Shown here piece after piece: positions 20,591-20,824 of a stretch of DNA of 20,824 bases. The notes under the pieces are model-generated. The model was given only the letters and a program-made list of their open reading frames with translations, had not been told where the DNA came from and ran no database searches. The DNA is taken from positions 1 through 20,824 of IMG/VR virus record IMGVR_UViG_3300047094_003086, one strand, 5' to 3'. The position numbers were made by a program, and so were the translations under genes. Numbering within the stretch: position 1 is the first letter of the stretch; each line of letters opens with the position of its first letter. The stretch comes from a virus.

Positions 20591-20793
20591 CCCCCGTCAC
20601 CCTGCACCTCTCCCCCACCCAGCTCCACCGCACCGTCGCCTCCATGGAGCGCCACGGCGGCGGCTTCTGCCGCGCTCTGGCCGGCGCCTGGTACCTCGCG
20701 GACACCGGAAACAAGCGCCGCATTGAAACCACCTTCGCCCACATCCTCCAGGACTACGCCCCTGGCTCCGGCTTCTACGAGGACGAGTACTAA
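20587..20793 (+). CDS. Small phage-type hypothetical protein (68 aa)
   Basis: 68 residues from ATG 20587. GGGFCRALAGAWYLADTGNK followed by RRIETTFAHILQDYAPGSGF resembles a very common phage mini-protein of the type GGxFxxALAxAxxxADxxNxxRL...F...Y, for which I know no function. In ATGA overlap with the coiled-coil gene. Confidence 0.6.
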   Translation: MTPVTLHLSPTQLHRTVASMERHGGGFCRALAGAWYLADTGNKRRIETTFAHILQDYAPGSGFYEDEY

Positions 20794-20797
20794 CCCC

Positions 20798-20824
20798 ATG
20801 ACCACCCGCTACATCCGTCTCCTG
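20798..20824 (+). CDS. Start of a further gene, cut by the window end
   Basis: ATG at 20798 (MTTRYIRLL, nine codons visible), four bases after the previous stop, the same spacing as the other genes of the run. Too short to identify. Confidence 0.45.

Overview
This GC-rich window reads as the integrase, replication and accessory-gene part of a temperate phage (prophage) or phage-like integrative element of a cyanobacterium, most likely a picocyanobacterium of the Synechococcus/Cyanobium group. The cyanobacterial assignment rests on recognised families rather than a search: an integrase with a YDLRH box, a regulator carrying the LHSSQISGLRHGKL motif, and a ThyX with a THRVGVSFDVQS-type signature. 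No capsid, terminase or tail gene is visible, and both window ends cut through genes.

Layout. (1) 1-1011, plus strand: the catalytic end of a tyrosine integrase, a helix-turn-helix protein and a 46-residue ORF. (2) 1013-7442, minus strand: a replication block read right to left, with a PrimPol/zinc-finger/RecA-type primase-helicase, a KilA-N protein, a proofreading family A DNA polymerase and two small unknown genes. One small plus-strand gene sits between polymerase and KilA-N. (3) 7443-7693: a divergent control region with leader hairpin, promoters and possible operators. (4) 7694-12702, plus strand: regulators (cyanobacterial HTH family, ribbon-helix-helix, Cro-like), a probable ssDNA-binding protein, a RecB/MGME1-like nuclease, a dNMP kinase and ThyX. 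(5) 12703-13643: two lower-GC genes inserted behind thyX, with the last codons of thyX duplicated between them. (6) 13640-15787: small genes, a sigma-70 family factor with altered promoter-contact residues, and an HTH/ribbon-helix-helix protein. (7) 15788-16836: about 1 kb without a protein gene, opened by repeated TGAGNCTCA palindromes and a good sigma-70-type promoter, then dense with stem-loops; my best candidate for a large structured non-coding RNA. (8) 16837 to the end: a tightly packed run of small genes of phage-hypothetical type.

How it may work. Primase-helicase, polymerase, SSB and nuclease form a nearly self-sufficient replication and recombination set. dNMP kinase and ThyX would supply dTTP. 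The element-encoded sigma factor and several small DNA-binding proteins offer a way to time expression, possibly including the non-coding RNA and the small-gene operon on the right. Most genes are separated by 0-10 bases or overlap as ATGA/TTGA, and almost none has a Shine-Dalgarno sequence, so translation probably relies on re-initiation and SD-independent starts.
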